Part shown: one piece after another, positions 24,101 through 39,100 of the stretch
Layout of the letters: each line of letters begins with the position of its first letter
Numbering within the stretch: position 1 is the first letter of the stretch
DNA from: Rhea pennata
Taxonomy: Eukaryota; Chordata; Aves; Rheiformes; Rheidae
DNA length: 64,000 bases
Assembly (NCBI RefSeq): GCF_028389875.1
Contig: NC_084702.1
Coordinates: 62,846,553 to 62,910,552, forward strand
Direction: 5' to 3'
Made by a program: the position numbers and the translations under genes
Notes under the pieces: generated by a model
The model's input: only the letters and a program-made list of their open reading frames with translations
The model's database searches: none
Told to the model about the DNA's origin: nothing

Positions 24101-27100
24101 CTAGCACTTTTTACACCCTCCTTTAAAAAAGTCCTTTAAAATGTATATGTATATATTTAGTATCTATTTTATATAGATACAGAGATATAAATATTTCTGA
24201 TGTTCACTGAAATTGCTCCAATGGGTCACTTAGTATGGTTCTTACTGCATTGAAATGTTTCTATGGACTATCTTTAACTTTTTTGATACAGTGCCTCCAG
24301 AGAAGCCCAAGAACTTAAGCTGCATTGTGATTCAGCTGTCAAAACTTACATATCCTATGACTTGTACCTGGAACCCTGGAAGACATACTTTCCTGGACAC
24401 TCAGTTTAGGTTGAAATACAGATGGTAAGTAGCTCTATCAAGTACATCTAAATCATTTTGAAGAATGTTTTGTAGGCTATCCAAATCTCTGCAATTTTTT
24501 GATGCTTAGAAAAATCCAATTTTCTGAAACATTTCTGCCTCTTTGGGTAGGGGAGTGTGTTAAATAAGTTCACATTTTTAATTAAAATCAGATTTCCAAT
24601 TTTGTTATTGCATTTGTTTTAGTAACACTTATATTTTCTCATTTTTCAAATACATTATTAGCATGGCTTGAGTACTGTAGACACAGTCATTAGGTGTCTG
24701 GACCCAAATTACCTATTTTTAACTATGTAGTGATGGTTTTTTCCCATACTGAAAAAGTAAAGAAACCAAAATACAGTGAATGAATCCTGCAGAGATGTTG
24801 TCTACTTTGTACTCCTTAGGAGCTCAAAATGTTTTTTGAGGAGCGTGTTCTTGTACTGCTTAAATCTAATCCTAACACAAAAGCTTTAGCAAAGAGTGGA
24901 GTCTTTCCCATGTGAAGGCAAATACTTCTTTCAAACTCTTCAAATGGTCTTTTGTAGTTTGAGATGGAGTAGACAGAATTGTTGCCCCCTGGAGAGAGAG
25001 GGAAATAGAAAGCTGCAGGTAGTCATTCCCTTCTTTCAAGTATTTTGTTAACAGGAGTGTGCTAAAACCATGAATAGATAGAAAACTTTAATGCTAAGCA
25101 AATTTCCTTTTAATGCCCTTAAAACTATCTCTGTGCTGTTAGTACAGAAGAATATGATGAACAAAAATAATGTGGAGTAGATGTAATGTTGTACCTTGAG
25201 TAGGGTATGCTGTTAACAGAAATAGATTACCTCTTTGAATGCATGACTGTGTTTTAAGGTTAGTTATTAGACATATTGCTTATCATTAATTATACCAATT
25301 CTTGAACTTTTTAAAGCTAGTGGGTTTTTATGTCACTTATAACCACTTCATAATTACAGTAGTTTAACCTTTTTCAAAGTTTGAGACTTGGAATCAAGAG
25401 ACTGTGTTCTAGTTTCTGTTCCAATGCAGCCTTGCATTTATGACTAAGGAAGCTGCTCTAATCTCTTCAACTCTTTCTTCCTTAAAGTAAACGTAATGGT
25501 AAAGAAGGGAGCATGAGCTAAACTGATTACTGTTCACTGAGTACTCTGGTCTCCTTGAAGCAGTTCTCTAAAGAAACCAAACTTGCTGCTTGATACCTTA
25601 TTTTTACTTTATTCAGGCCACAAGAGGATTTTCCTGACTGCATACCAAAAGATGCAAATAATTCTTGTACCATTACTGATGTTCAGTTCTTTGTTAACCT
25701 GGAAGTCTGGGTAGAAGCTGCAAATGCCCTTGGCAGGGCTGAATCTGATCGTCTTGTTTTTGATCCTATTGAGATAGGTAACTACATACCTCGTAATAAC
25801 ACTTGAATACACACAAGACTGCCTCTATGCATATTACTGTATCAATATATTAATGCTTCTTCACTATAAAATTCCAGTGTTTGCAAAATTTTATTGTCTA
25901 GAACTTGAACTGTGCTGGTCAAAGTTAGGGGAAGGTGACAGATTTGCTTGCCGTTCATATAGTAAGTCCTTGTTAAGTAGTCTGCTTTAGAAATTGGTGT
26001 AAAGTAGCAGCTACTTCTGCTTGTGAAATGGCTTGATAGCAGTTTTTTGTCAGCGTAGTGTACCTACAGTTATAGAGGCATAATGAAATAATGCAGCTCT
26101 ACAATTGACTTCACTTTTTCTCTTCTAGTGAAACCACTGTCTCCACATAACTTATCTGTCAACTCAGGAATATTGCCTACTGTTCTGAAACTGTCCTGGG
26201 AGAACCGGATTTCAGCAGCTGTGATGAAACTGAAATTCAATATTCGCTATAGGATCATCAGTGAAACAAATTGGATGCAGGTAACGCTTAAGTATTGTCT
26301 TGTCACTGTTGTGGTGCAAACCAGAATCTATTTGCTGAACTGCAGCAGAATGTCATTTACTGCTGTAGTTTAGAGTATTTAGCTCCCAAGATAGTCTCTC
26401 TGGCGTACTCATGAAGGCTGGGGTCTAGGTGAGCTTTTTAGTGGTGGTTTTAACCAGAATACAGTCCCCTTTTTGCCTTTTTTGGTGGACTACTCAGCTT
26501 TCCTCTTTGTCATGCTGAAGTGTATTGTGCATTTTTTATTCTCTATGTGCAGTACCTATAACATCAACTCTGGACTCCTTTGCACATCCAAAACTACTGA
26601 TCTAAAATCTGCTTAAAACTTGGGCAAACATTGTACAATCCTGGGATGTGGTTTTTGAATTTGCAGCGCACACAGTGATTGTCCTGTGTATGTGCTTTGT
26701 TTGATACAAACAAGACACTAGAGAAGAATTGAGTATTCCTTTAGTGCTCTATAACATATACATGTCATATCAAGAGTTGTCTTCATTTTTCTTGTTTTTC
26801 TATGTCACCATCCTTGCGCATGTCCTCAATAGATTTTCATTTTTTGCATTTTCCTTGGAGCACCAGCTTTACGGAAACATTTGTCCATTCATCAAGATCA
26901 GCCTCTCTTTGGTTTCAACATACAAGCCCAAAAGCATTTTGAGTTTCAGAACTTCTTGGAGAGAAGGCTGTTTCTGACTTTCCAACAGGTGGTGTTTGAA
27001 GCAGGTAGCATAACGCTACTGCTTATGACTAATGCAGTGTATTCCTTTGGATGAACTTCCTGAGCTTCAGACAGATAAATTCAGGAGACTCCTGTGTTGT

Positions 27101-30100
27101 TTTATAAAGCACTGTTTGCTACTCTTTATTCTGCAACTCCAGGATCTGTCCATGTATTGCACTGTTCAGTCCTTTTAGCCTGTCTTCCCCTAACACAAGC
27201 AGAATTTCTTAAAGAACTGAACTTGTTTGGCTATGATGATAAAAATTTGACTAGTATCTTAACCTAGAATATCAGCCGATTAATCAACCCTCTGATGGTT
27301 CTCTGCCTTCAGAATTAGCCTCTTGAACATTCAGCATATATGCTTAACTTGCAGTCATTTCTGTTGCAGGTGAGTGGCTTCTGCAGTGAATGATTGCAAT
27401 GTAAAGTTGCATGTGATTGAGTCAGTGTGTGTGTCAATCTTACCTGTTTTCATATAATATGCACACAATGGGAATTTTTTTCTGGTGTTCAACTCTGAAA
27501 GGTGAAATTGAAAGAGTTTGTAGAAATCCATTTATTAGTAAAACTCTAAAAAGAAGGTGTGTCAGCTTTAAAAGCAAATATTTCTAATATCAGTGATCAT
27601 GGTGCACTGTTCTAGATCACTGGAAGCAATGATCCTAAGTTTCCTAAATTGATAGGAAGCCTTTTAGCTTGGCTGCTTTGCAGTTGATGGTCTGGCAGAT
27701 ACCCAACAAAGTCCTGAAACGTGAGACAGGGTGTTACAGATCATAAGTAGAATTCTGTAGGAAGGAAGAAACTCTGTACAATTTGTCTGCCTCTTAGGCA
27801 GAAAATGAAAACAGAATATAAGATTGTCCCGAGATAGTCATTTACTTATTCTAGGTTTGTTTTTTATTACACCTGGTAAATAAACACCCAGCTATGATCG
27901 GTTTCTTGCCAAAATAGTGGTTAAATTAGTCTTTTTAGAAATAGAGTGAAGAAACACAATGTTGTACTCGGTCTGTAATATATAAAGCTGTTAATAAAGT
28001 TGTATAAAGATGATTTTAGGTAAGAAGCTCTCTTCCATGGGATATGTAGTGGTGTAGAACTCTACTTTTACAATTCTTTGTCAGTGCCTCTAAGAATCTT
28101 CCTTCCCTTACAGGTTCCTCCTGAAGATACAGCCTCACCAAGAACTTCATTCAGTGTTCAAGGTCTCAGGCCCTACACAGAATATGTCTTTTCAATTCGT
28201 TGTATGAAGGAAGATGGAGAGGGCTATTGGAGTGACTGGAGTGAAGAAAAGAATGGGGTGACAACTGAAGATAGTAAGTAAGGCATGGAAGTAGGTCACT
28301 GACTCTCAAAATGTGCAAATGCTCAGCGGCTTGTCAAAAGCCGGCTGAAATTCTGTATCCTTATTTGAGCTGTTTGATTATACATGCAACAAGGCCTCTC
28401 CTGAGTTGCTTTTAATACTGATTATCTTGACTCAGGCATTTCAAAGACTGTGAGAATAACTCTGTTAAGAAGAACTTATGTTCTCAAAGGATAAATAGGT
28501 TTTGTGTGTATGTACCCTTTTTCAAGGGCTGCTGCAGTATTACTTTTATCTTCTGTAATAGAAGTTACTCTGCTTGTATGAAAAATTTTGGTAGATAAAC
28601 TTACTTTGTAACTTGGGGAGTGCCAGAAAGTCACAGGGTAACAGACATCAATAAATATGGACTACAAGATTCTGGTTACATGGTGTACATAGACTTCTTT
28701 CTAAACTAAATAAATAAAACATTATACATCTGCAATGTTTAGCCACTTGTTCACCAAAGAATTTAGACAGTTCTTGTTTGCTCTTAACATCTTACCTGAG
28801 AAAGTGCTGCAGGTGCAGAATTTCTTGTCACAATATTACACCCTTTTGCTCTTGCATCCAGTTGTTCACATTATTCTGTCCACAGTAACCAAAGGTGGTA
28901 TTCTTCACTCTTACAGGAGGGTAAGAAGGAAAGAGTGCAATGTAATGACCTCATTTTAAGTGTGACTAAATTTGTTTTGTTTAGGTGTATTTAGTCAAAA
29001 AGAAATTAATGTTCCCTTAATCTTCCTCCTTGATGACTTTGTCATTGTCATCTTGTAGTTCTGGGCTTCCAGAATCCTTTTACTTGATGCAATAGAGATG
29101 AATATTAAATTGTTGCCATCGTAATTTATTGAGGAAGACTTTTACTAGTTGTAACTATTTTGCGTCAGTGTGTGCTGTCATACTTAGTCTTGCACAAAAG
29201 CAATTTGTAAGAAGTATGTACACAACTTTTAAGTATTAAATTTTTTGATTAACTTGCCCAAAAGACAACTAGGATATAGTAAACCACGAGGCTAAGCCTT
29301 AATAAGTTTACTGACCTGGAAAAAATACTGAAGAGCCTTTGTCAGTTAAGAGTCTGCTTTCCTTGCTTCCTGGAATGGATCCTCAGCACTGTTAAATTGC
29401 CATCATTCAGCAAATCCATGCACACTACAACCAGCTCAATAAAACAACTTTACTGGCCATTTGACTCCTTGTGACATCTTAGTCAGCTGTAATGACATTG
29501 TCCACTTCCATTCAACTATATATTCTTCAACGTGCAGTTTCAGCCTGACCTATGTCAGATTCCTTCAGAGCAGTAGCCCTGGGGCTGTTACTGTACTTGA
29601 TGTCTTTTGCTAAGATCTCTATCCTCTGCATTCCACAACAAATTTCTAACCTCATTCAGTGCTCGTAGTTGCTCATCAACATACACATTGGTTTTTATGC
29701 AAAGTAAAAATATGCATTGTGGTGTTAAAATGACTGTGCTATGAAATTTAACGTACTCTAGAGCTCATGGAGTCATGCCAATAATATCTCCTACTAGTGA
29801 TGCTTTCCTGAAGATAACACTTGAAAGTGCAGAGACAGCTGAGGCTTCCTAAGATCGTTAGACTAGCATGTTAAGTATTTTCTGTTAGTTGATTTGGGGA
29901 GCTGGTTGTTTTGTTTTGCAATGTGTCATAACTTAGAAATTGTTGCAGCAACTGCAAAGTCACACAAAGGAAACAATTGAGTAGCAATTATTGGAACAGT
30001 GATGTTAATTGTATCCATGTATCTGTTACGGTATGAAAACAACCACTTTCAAATAATACTGACTTCTTAATTTTTCCAATACCATGAGCAAAGCTACATA

Positions 30101-33100
30101 GGGTGTGTATATTTTGCTCTTTAATTGCGACAAACTGGATTTTTAAACAAAATTTGCATGCTGCACTGTTTGTCCGTAAGATCCAAACTATAATCTCCAC
30201 ACGCAAGCCCTGGGCTTCAATGTATTACTATATCTTTCTATGGTCTGCTTTGCTCTCATCATTCATCTGAATAACCCATTTCTTGGGTTGAGTTGGAAAT
30301 AATTTAACATCATTAACATGCTTAAGACTGGTATCTTTCTGAATCTGAGCCTCCATCAGTATCAAAACAATGCATGGTAGTATATTTACTTTTAACTAAA
30401 GGTAGAATGAACTCATCCAGTGTGCAGTAGGCTGTTGAGGAATAACCATGCCATTAGCTCTTGTGAAATGCAGCAAATATTCACTAGAAAACAGATAGTA
30501 CTTATAAAAATAGGACATTTTACCTTTTGTTCCTGCAGTGCTTGCTAATTGTTGGCATTTTTGGTATTATAAAAAAATCTGCAATGACATAAGCTTTCTG
30601 AGTTTGTTCATGGAAAATTTCAGAGGTGTGGTACCCTCCTGCATGTGACTAGATACATGTGCCAATTTATAGGATTGTGGAGTAACTTTGATTGGAAGGG
30701 TTCTTAGTCTCTAGTCCTCCAAGCTTCTGCTCAAAGGAGGGTCAGCTTGGCAGTCAGAGTTACTCAGGGCTTTTTTTCAAACCTCCCAGGATCAAGACTG
30801 CACAGCCTTTCTGGGCAGCCTGCTCTACTGTTAGGCTCTTGTTATTATAAGGATGCAGACATTATTATCAGCCCTCCTTTTCTTTCACTGTATTTAAGAT
30901 CCTTAGCCCTAGCTAGACCATGCATTCCTAAGACAGAACTAACATTTTTCTTTCAGTTTGAACGTTGCAGTGATGTCTATATTTTGTGGAACTCCAATTG
31001 TCTTTCTCTTCATAAAACTATAAGTACAGCTAGGATGAAGACTGGAAACGCTGTATTCACAGTGAATTATTTTCTCTAAATATCTGACAATAGCTAATAT
31101 TCATTCTTCTTTTTCCTTCCAGCTATAGGACTCTGGCAAGTAACTTTAGGTTGCAAAATTGGCAAACCTTTACCAAACTTTAGTTTGTTTTTTATAGTAT
31201 AGTTACCTATTGCAAAGATTAGGAGTTCACTGTCTGCCTGCTTTTAAATTACTTGCACCATTATTATTGCTCTTACAATCAGATTACAAGCTGACTTTTG
31301 AATGTTGTGCTGTTTCCAGGACCTCTCTTTCTTTTTTGGGAAGTAAAACTTCCAAAAACTCTTCATTATCACAGTATAGTTGAGCTTTAAGCCCATTGGG
31401 AAATGTACTTAAATAACAAATGATTAATATTAAAAATGCAATAAAACAACTCCCAGAGAAAACAGACAGTCTCGCAAGGTTATTGATGTAACTGCATTTT
31501 AAGATCTTTCTATCATGGCTAGGGCCTTCTCAAAGGATTCGTAACTCTTTCTTGCTCTATGCAGTGTCATAGAAAGAATGAAACAATCTTGGAATTAAAT
31601 TTGTAGTGGTAATCTTTTAACAGTACTGACACCAAAAGGTATCGTACAAGGTACTGCAGTTCTGTTGCCCTTTTAGGATAAGATATATGGAGAATTAGGG
31701 ACTTAATGATAGTAGAAACCTGTAAGCTAATTAACTCTTTTGCACTTCCCTTTTTTTTTAGCTGATATGATCTTGAAGCATATAGAAGTGCCTCTGGACA
31801 CAGGCTGCCCAAGATAGCTAAGTCATGCCTTATTTTGTACTGTCTTGTACAGTCCATTGCTGCAAATGCTCTACATGCTCAGTAACCTTGGTATTGGTGC
31901 ATTTAGAATTGTACTGGTGTTTTGCTCATCCCTCAAGAAACCTTTCCATGAAGGTTTTTCTCATAATGTACTAAATGTATTATGAGGCTTTCAAGGAAAT
32001 AAGGAAACAATTTGTATAAGCTTCCAAAAAATGGGAGTAAGAAGCTAGTGGTAGTAAAATGATGAATTGAAGCAAACTGAGGAAAAATATTTCTATTCTG
32101 AAGTATTGTCTCTTTCATCAGAACCATCTAAAGGGCCACCTGTATGGAGGATCATTGATGCTTCTCACTCACCAGCTTTCTGGACTGTCCATCTGATGTG
32201 GAAGGTAAAGCAGAGTGATAAACTGCAGGATTTGAGCATTGTTTTACACATAATTTGAACTGAAAAAACTTTACTGCAACAAATTTGAGTCAGTAACTGG
32301 GATGGTACAGATTTTACTGATAGCCCAAAGATGTGCCAGAGACCAGATTTATTAAATATACCATTGTATTTTTGCATGCAGTAGTTCTTTGCAGCTAGCT
32401 GACAAGTTAGTACAAAGTTGAGAAACTGAATACAATTATGGTTAGTCCGCATCTCCTGCTTCCTTCTGGTCAAATTCATTATAGCTGTCTTTTCTCCTTC
32501 CCCCCTCTGCCCTTGGTGTATTGGGTAAAGTTATATGTATATTGGTACTGCATTGTGTTCTGCTCTAACTCATACATTCTATGTGCCACTTCTGAAATTA
32601 TTAATTAGCTAAGCATCTGCTGCCAAGCAATTAGCTTACCAAACTAGTGCTATTGTTAAACTGTTTACCTTTTTCAACAATTTTCTCTAAATAATCTGAA
32701 AACTAATACTGTTACAAATAATAGGTTTTTTTTCTACATATAGTAAAATAGAACTACTCATGCTGTTTCATATTCAGATGCAACCGAGATTATAACCTGA
32801 GATTTCTTTTAAACCCTTATGCCATGAAGGCACACAAAATGCATTCTACATCCACACGTGTATTGCAATCTTGACAGAATAGCTTTTATTAGATTACGGG
32901 GCTGTGAGCGAAGAAAAGAAGGATTTAAACAATAAATAGTTCTGGAAGTTACTGCTTTACAGAAATGAACTCTGAATTTGTTTGCACTTTTCTCAAACAT
33001 GCAGCTATTCAATTTAATGTTCAATGTTTTGCTCTCAAGCATTTAAACTAAGCTTCAAAGACTGTAGGTTAAGTGATGTTAGTTCAGTATCAGTCTAACA

Positions 33101-36100
33101 GTAGATATGTTTCTAACAGGCATTGGAACCGTTTGAAACCAATGGAATAATCTTGCGGTATGAGGTGATTGTCAGAGCTAAATCACCTCTCTCTCGTCCA
33201 CCAGAGAAATACAACGTTAATGCAACCAGCCTTACCTTAAAGCTGCCAAACGGAACTTACGAAGTGACTGTGATTGCCCATAACAAAGCTGGCGCATCCC
33301 CTTCATCAGTTCTACTTATCCCAGCAAGAAACTCAAAAGGTTAGTTTCCTGGCAGTCTCTCAACTTCCAAATGTGTCTGCAGGGCATTTGTTACCAGAAA
33401 TCTTCAGTGTTTTAAAATATTTTAAAATATTTACAGAACAGTTGGAGACGTCTCTAATACTTATACTACCATTTGTATATTTAGGAATATGCAGGTTTAG
33501 TTACTTATGGGTCCACTTGAAGTTGTACCATTAAACTCTGTTATTTTGCTGGGTTTTGATCCTTAGAGCTACTATCCTAGAGCTACTACCCTATCTTTTT
33601 TTTTTAATAACATAGCATTGCTGTAGCAGCTTCCCCTAAGACATTATTTACTATGGCAGGCAATTCTTTTTTAAAAAAATTATTTGAGTGTTTGAAAAGA
33701 CAAACGTACATACTTTATGTAGACACCTGTTGTTGTTCTTCCCCATGCTATATTTTCTTACCTTTTATAACTTTTATTTCCCTTTCTTGTCTTGTCCAGT
33801 CTAACCATTCCATGTCCCAGAGGCTGCTTTAGCCTCTGCTTCCACAGTTTACCTAGACATAGTGTGTTGAAACTTCTCCAAGTATTCCATTTACTGCTCA
33901 TCTTCCATTTTGTTGTGTAGTAGTAATAGTAGGTATAGGTTAATTGCTCCTTATTTCTGGTATCTGATGAATAAAGCCTCTTTAGACATTCCAAACACTG
34001 TCTGTACAGGCAGCAAAAAATAAGCATCCTGATGGATTTGTTGCTTTTAATATAAACGCTAAGAGAGCACCACAGGTTCTAAAACTGCTAGATCAGTTAA
34101 TTGAGTATCAGTTAAAAATGTCAATATACTCTGTGTTTCATAGAACAGAGTAGCATTGTAGCCAGACGTATTTGATCAGGTACGTGAGTTGAGGATCAGA
34201 ATGTGAATTCAGAAGTGTCTCAAGATCTGATTTCCTTCTGAAATAGACCCTTTCTGTTAGGAGGAATATAGTGTCCCTTTACTGTACGATAAGAATACTT
34301 ACTGTGTTTGAGAACAGAGAAACTGAGTGCACTTTCCAGTTTTTAGATAGCCTAATACTACTTAATTTGGATCTCTGACAAAGATTCAAATGCTAGCTAC
34401 TAAATCGAAAAAAAAAGGCCTTTACATTTAATTAGGTTCTGTCAAATTGTCACCATTACAATAACCATAAGTGCCCACCTTTGACAAAATAGCTATTACT
34501 AAGCAAGTCTACTGGAAGAACTGTCAACATTATCATTTTTGTATTTTCTTTCATCTCAGCTTCTGTGAAGAATATTAGAACACTTCCTAAAGATGGCAAG
34601 TTGTGGGTAAGGTGGACTGCTCCTAACAGTTACGTTCTCAAATACGTGATAGAATGGTGTCTGGTGTCAAACAGCTCAGACTGTGTCATAGAATGGCAGA
34701 ATGAACCAGGGAATGTTCAAGGAACATATTTAAAAGGTATTCAACTCATAATTTTAAAAATACATTGTAGAACACTTAATCTAATGAATATTCTCAAAGT
34801 GAAGAATGTGCTGATGCAGAGTAGAATTTTGTTGTGGGACAGGAATCTAGGATAGAGTTAAGGGCTACTCTTAGTCATGAGTGTGTGGAAGTGTCTGTAT
34901 ATTTTTGCCAAATATAAAACTTCATCTATTCTTGTATTTTGAAATTCATGTAATATAACAACAAGGTTTTTACCTTTGTTTTGTTTTTAATCTATTCTCA
35001 GAAACTCTTGAAATAGTGAAAAGAGTTCCTTCAAAATCTTATTCTCTGATCCCTCTTTTGATTCAAAGAGTGAAACTTGTTCAGCTTTACAGTCCTTTTC
35101 AGATTATAATTAGCAGGTCAAATGTGTAATTTTTGGAGTCACAATCTTGCAGACAGATGAGGGCTTCTTATTTTAAGAAAATTTCAGAAAAACAAAGACT
35201 TCTATGAGGTCTATTGTTACCTTTAAAATTTGAATATGAAACACTATTGTTCCTTTAGCTAGTTTATTGCAATAGTGTATCTGTGAGTTCTAGAAAAAAA
35301 ATAGTCAGCTGACTTAGTTTTAAAAGCATCTAATAAAACAGCCAAAACTCAGAACCTTAGATCTGAAGGAAATGAGATGGATGATGATGAATTATAATGT
35401 CTCTGAAATAACACATTTTTAAATTCTCCTATTAGGTAATATAAAGCCATTCAAGTGTTACTTGATAACTGTGTACCCTCTATATGCTGATGGTCAGGGA
35501 AGTGGACAGTCTGTAAAGGCTTACCTTCAGCAGGATCGTAAGTACAAAGCTTTCATCTCAGAGCACATTAACTGACTTTCTTGACTAAAATCTTAAGACC
35601 TTTGCTTTAATGTGGAGTACATAATGAAAAATTATCCTACTCATGAGGATCATCTGCCATAATTGATTTCATCCCCTGCATTAACACATGTTCTGACAAC
35701 TTAAAAGTATTCAGGAGTTAAACAGATGTCTATAATTGTCTTTTTTCTTTTTTAGGCTTTTATCAGATAATTTGGATGCGACTTTCCTGATATTTTATTG
35801 GTATAGTAATATTTCTGCACTGGTTCATTTTAGGTCTCAAGTATGAAGTCAAGATTGACTAACCTGAATTGAAAATTTCATGTGTCTGCTAATTACTGTT
35901 TTTCATATTTTTTTTTAAGAGTTTTTTCCAGTGAAATGTCTTTGGAGTTGATATATTGACAGAAAATAATGCTTTGTAGATCAAATTCAGCTATTCCACT
36001 GAAAATTTTATGCAATAACAACTCAGTGCTCATGAATATGCTACTTCTATGGATGGGACTCTAACAGAATCTAATCTTCATCTCCCGTTACAGGTCCTTC

Positions 36101-39100
36101 AAAAGGACCAACCGTTCAGACGAAAAAGGTGGGAAAAGCTGAAGCTGTTTTAACATGGAACCATCTCACAGTAGATGAGCAAAATGGGTTTATCAGAGGT
36201 TACACAATATTTTATAAAACTGTTGATGGAAATGAAACAGGTAACAAAGTAGAGAACTATGTAGCATTGAAGCATTCATGTTTCCTTCCTTATATATGTT
36301 CCTGAAAAGCAAAATACAGACTCTAGTGTGGTTGGCAGTGACACATAGGAGATATCTGAGGTGTGTGGCTTGCATGAGACGTACACTGGAACACCTGTAG
36401 CTCTGCTTACATACTAAACAGAAAAGTCCCTAATAACAAATTTATATCATTGAGTCTGTGTATAAGGTGCTAAGTTTAGTTTCTGAAAGTTGATTTGCAA
36501 ATATTCTGCTCCTATCTTTCTTTCTAAGTACAGGAGAAGATGGTGATACAGCAAGATAAAGCTAGACTATCCAAGACAGAAACAAGTTGCATGTATTTAA
36601 CTATGATAAACCCTTAAACAGAAATGGATTTCTAATCCTCTTGGTGCTCTTAAGCTAACATATTGCTGATTTGAGACGCTTTGACATGCTTTTTAGTTAT
36701 TACTAGTCTGTATGACCTGCAGGCATAGATGGGGTGTTGCACTATCAGATATATATTTTTTTGTTTTTTAAATCTGCTTAAAGCAGAAGGGCCAGTCTCT
36801 TATGCGTACACTAGTTTGATTTTCTAGATAATCATGTATCTTCCTTGTTAAATAGAAGACTTTTAAGACTGGCAGCTTTACTACCAGTTTATTTTATAGC
36901 TATTTTCTAAAAAATGCATTAAAGAAATTAAAGCTAACGCATACAGTATCATCAAGAGAGAGACTAAAATAGTCAGTTCAAGCACCTGTAGAGAAATAAA
37001 TGAATGTCAGCACTCCTTGTATAAGTTTGTAATTTTGCTGTTCTGTTGTATTTTCCTTGCAGCCATGCATTCCTCCAAAGTTGCTTTGCATATCTGAAGT
37101 TGTGGTGTATTAGTGCTACTGTGTTTTTGCAGGTCTAATAAATTGCACAGAAAACTAATATTTTTTCCCCCTCTGTTTAGCTGTAACAGTGGATCCTTCC
37201 AAGACAGAATACACCCTTTCTTCCTTAGCCAGTGACACATTGTATACTGTGCGGATGATGGCATACACAGACAAAGGAGGCAGGAGTGGTCCTGATTTTA
37301 CATTTACTACACAAAAATTTGGTAAGAGAGTGGCAAAATTAATAGAAGTAGGAGATAATGTTGCAACAGTATTGCAAAGCTCAGTGCAATACCTCATAGG
37401 AGGGGAAAGTAATTTTATTTTAAAAGATTATTCCAGTCACACTATCATACCTGTAAGAAATTTCCTGGATTTGTACAAAGGAAAAGGGACATCAGCTATC
37501 CTCTACAGGTCTCTTAAATTGTTCTTATGTTGGCAAATATTCTGGTTTGGGTTTTTGTTTGTTTTGTGCCCCTCAGAAGCTGACACTGACTAGTCTTTTC
37601 TCCAGCAGTTATTAACTCATTACCTTGTCCTCTTATCTGAAGTCTGACTTCCACCTGGTCTTTAAAACATGAGGGCTGGAAGATAATGGTCTTTGTTTTA
37701 GTTTTTATGTTTTAGTTTTTCCTGAGTCTTTGTTTTAGTTTGTGTAGGTTGGCCTTTGCTATCCTCATCTGAGTGTCCTGAGAAGCTGCAGAGACACATG
37801 CTTGGGATCTTGGCCTGCTAATCTTGGGGCTGATCAGCATGTGCCATTCTTAAAGTCCTCCTTTGGCTTCCTGTCTTGCCTTCCCATTTGCATTGCTGCT
37901 AAATTTTCTCATGCAGGTCTTTACAAAAACTCATTTTGAAAGTATCTGTTTATTGTGTGTGTAGCTTTAGAGATTGATTCCTGTTATAAGGGAAAGAGTA
38001 ACAAAATTAAATATTCTGTAAGGTTTACTTAAAACTCTGCATTACATGTAGGAAGGAATACATTACAATAATGCAGCCTTAAGTGCTTGCAAGCAGTGGG
38101 TATTTTCACGTACAAAGTAAATAGATGATGACTAGTGACTTTGCTTACCTTAGCCATTTGACCGTACCATTGATATGACAGCTTGTAGGCCACAGATACA
38201 TTCATACAGGTGTTACTGACACATCTGCTTAGATTGTAAAATTACAAGCTTCATCAATAATACAGCTTCTAGAACAACCTGCCATTTTTATTGATGCTTT
38301 AGCTCAGCTAGCCACAGCTTTCCATGCTTCTGTCAGCAGGCTTTTCCACAGAGTGAAAAGGCTCTTCTGTAGCTGGAACTTTTTGGGCAAGCCCTGTGGC
38401 TGTATCCTCTTTCAAATTCTCTCTGTCTCTGTGGTAATGCTTACTGTTACTGAGTTCCTTAAATACTAAAGAAAGTGCTGTAACTATTACTTTTCCTTTT
38501 TTCAGGCAAAGGAGAGATTGAAGCCATAGTTGTACCTGTGTGCCTAGCATTCCTGTTGATTGTACTCCTTGGAGTTTTGTTTTGCTTTAACAAACGTGAC
38601 TTGTAAGTATAAATGATGTACATTTCCTTATGCTTTTGATGTTTCTGGGCATGACAGAGATGTAGCTGTAATTCAGTATAAAGAAATAAATGCCGTGTAC
38701 TTCAGTCAGATGTGAAAGGTAAAACTCACATTGATTGGTGGTGACAATGTCTGTGTTTTCTCTGAGATACTGGGAGATCCTGTGATGCTAATTCTACTTC
38801 TTACCCACTGTTAACAATTAGCACTCAAAACTCCTGCTTCTCTAGCTATGTTTTGGTTAGGATTAGGTTTGTTAGGTTTTGGTCAAGATAAACTGTCTCT
38901 GTTGTTAATTTAATTGATTTTGAGAATGATGGTCATCATTTTTTGAGGCACAGAAGAACATGTTTTCTGGCTCTATTTGAGCTATTTATTTAGTGTTTTA
39001 GCAAACATTATTCAGTTTTGTAACTGAAAAGATTAGGCAGTTGTCTTGTTTATATAACCTCTGTCAAATTCTGTGTGTATGCAGTAGTTTTGGGAACATC

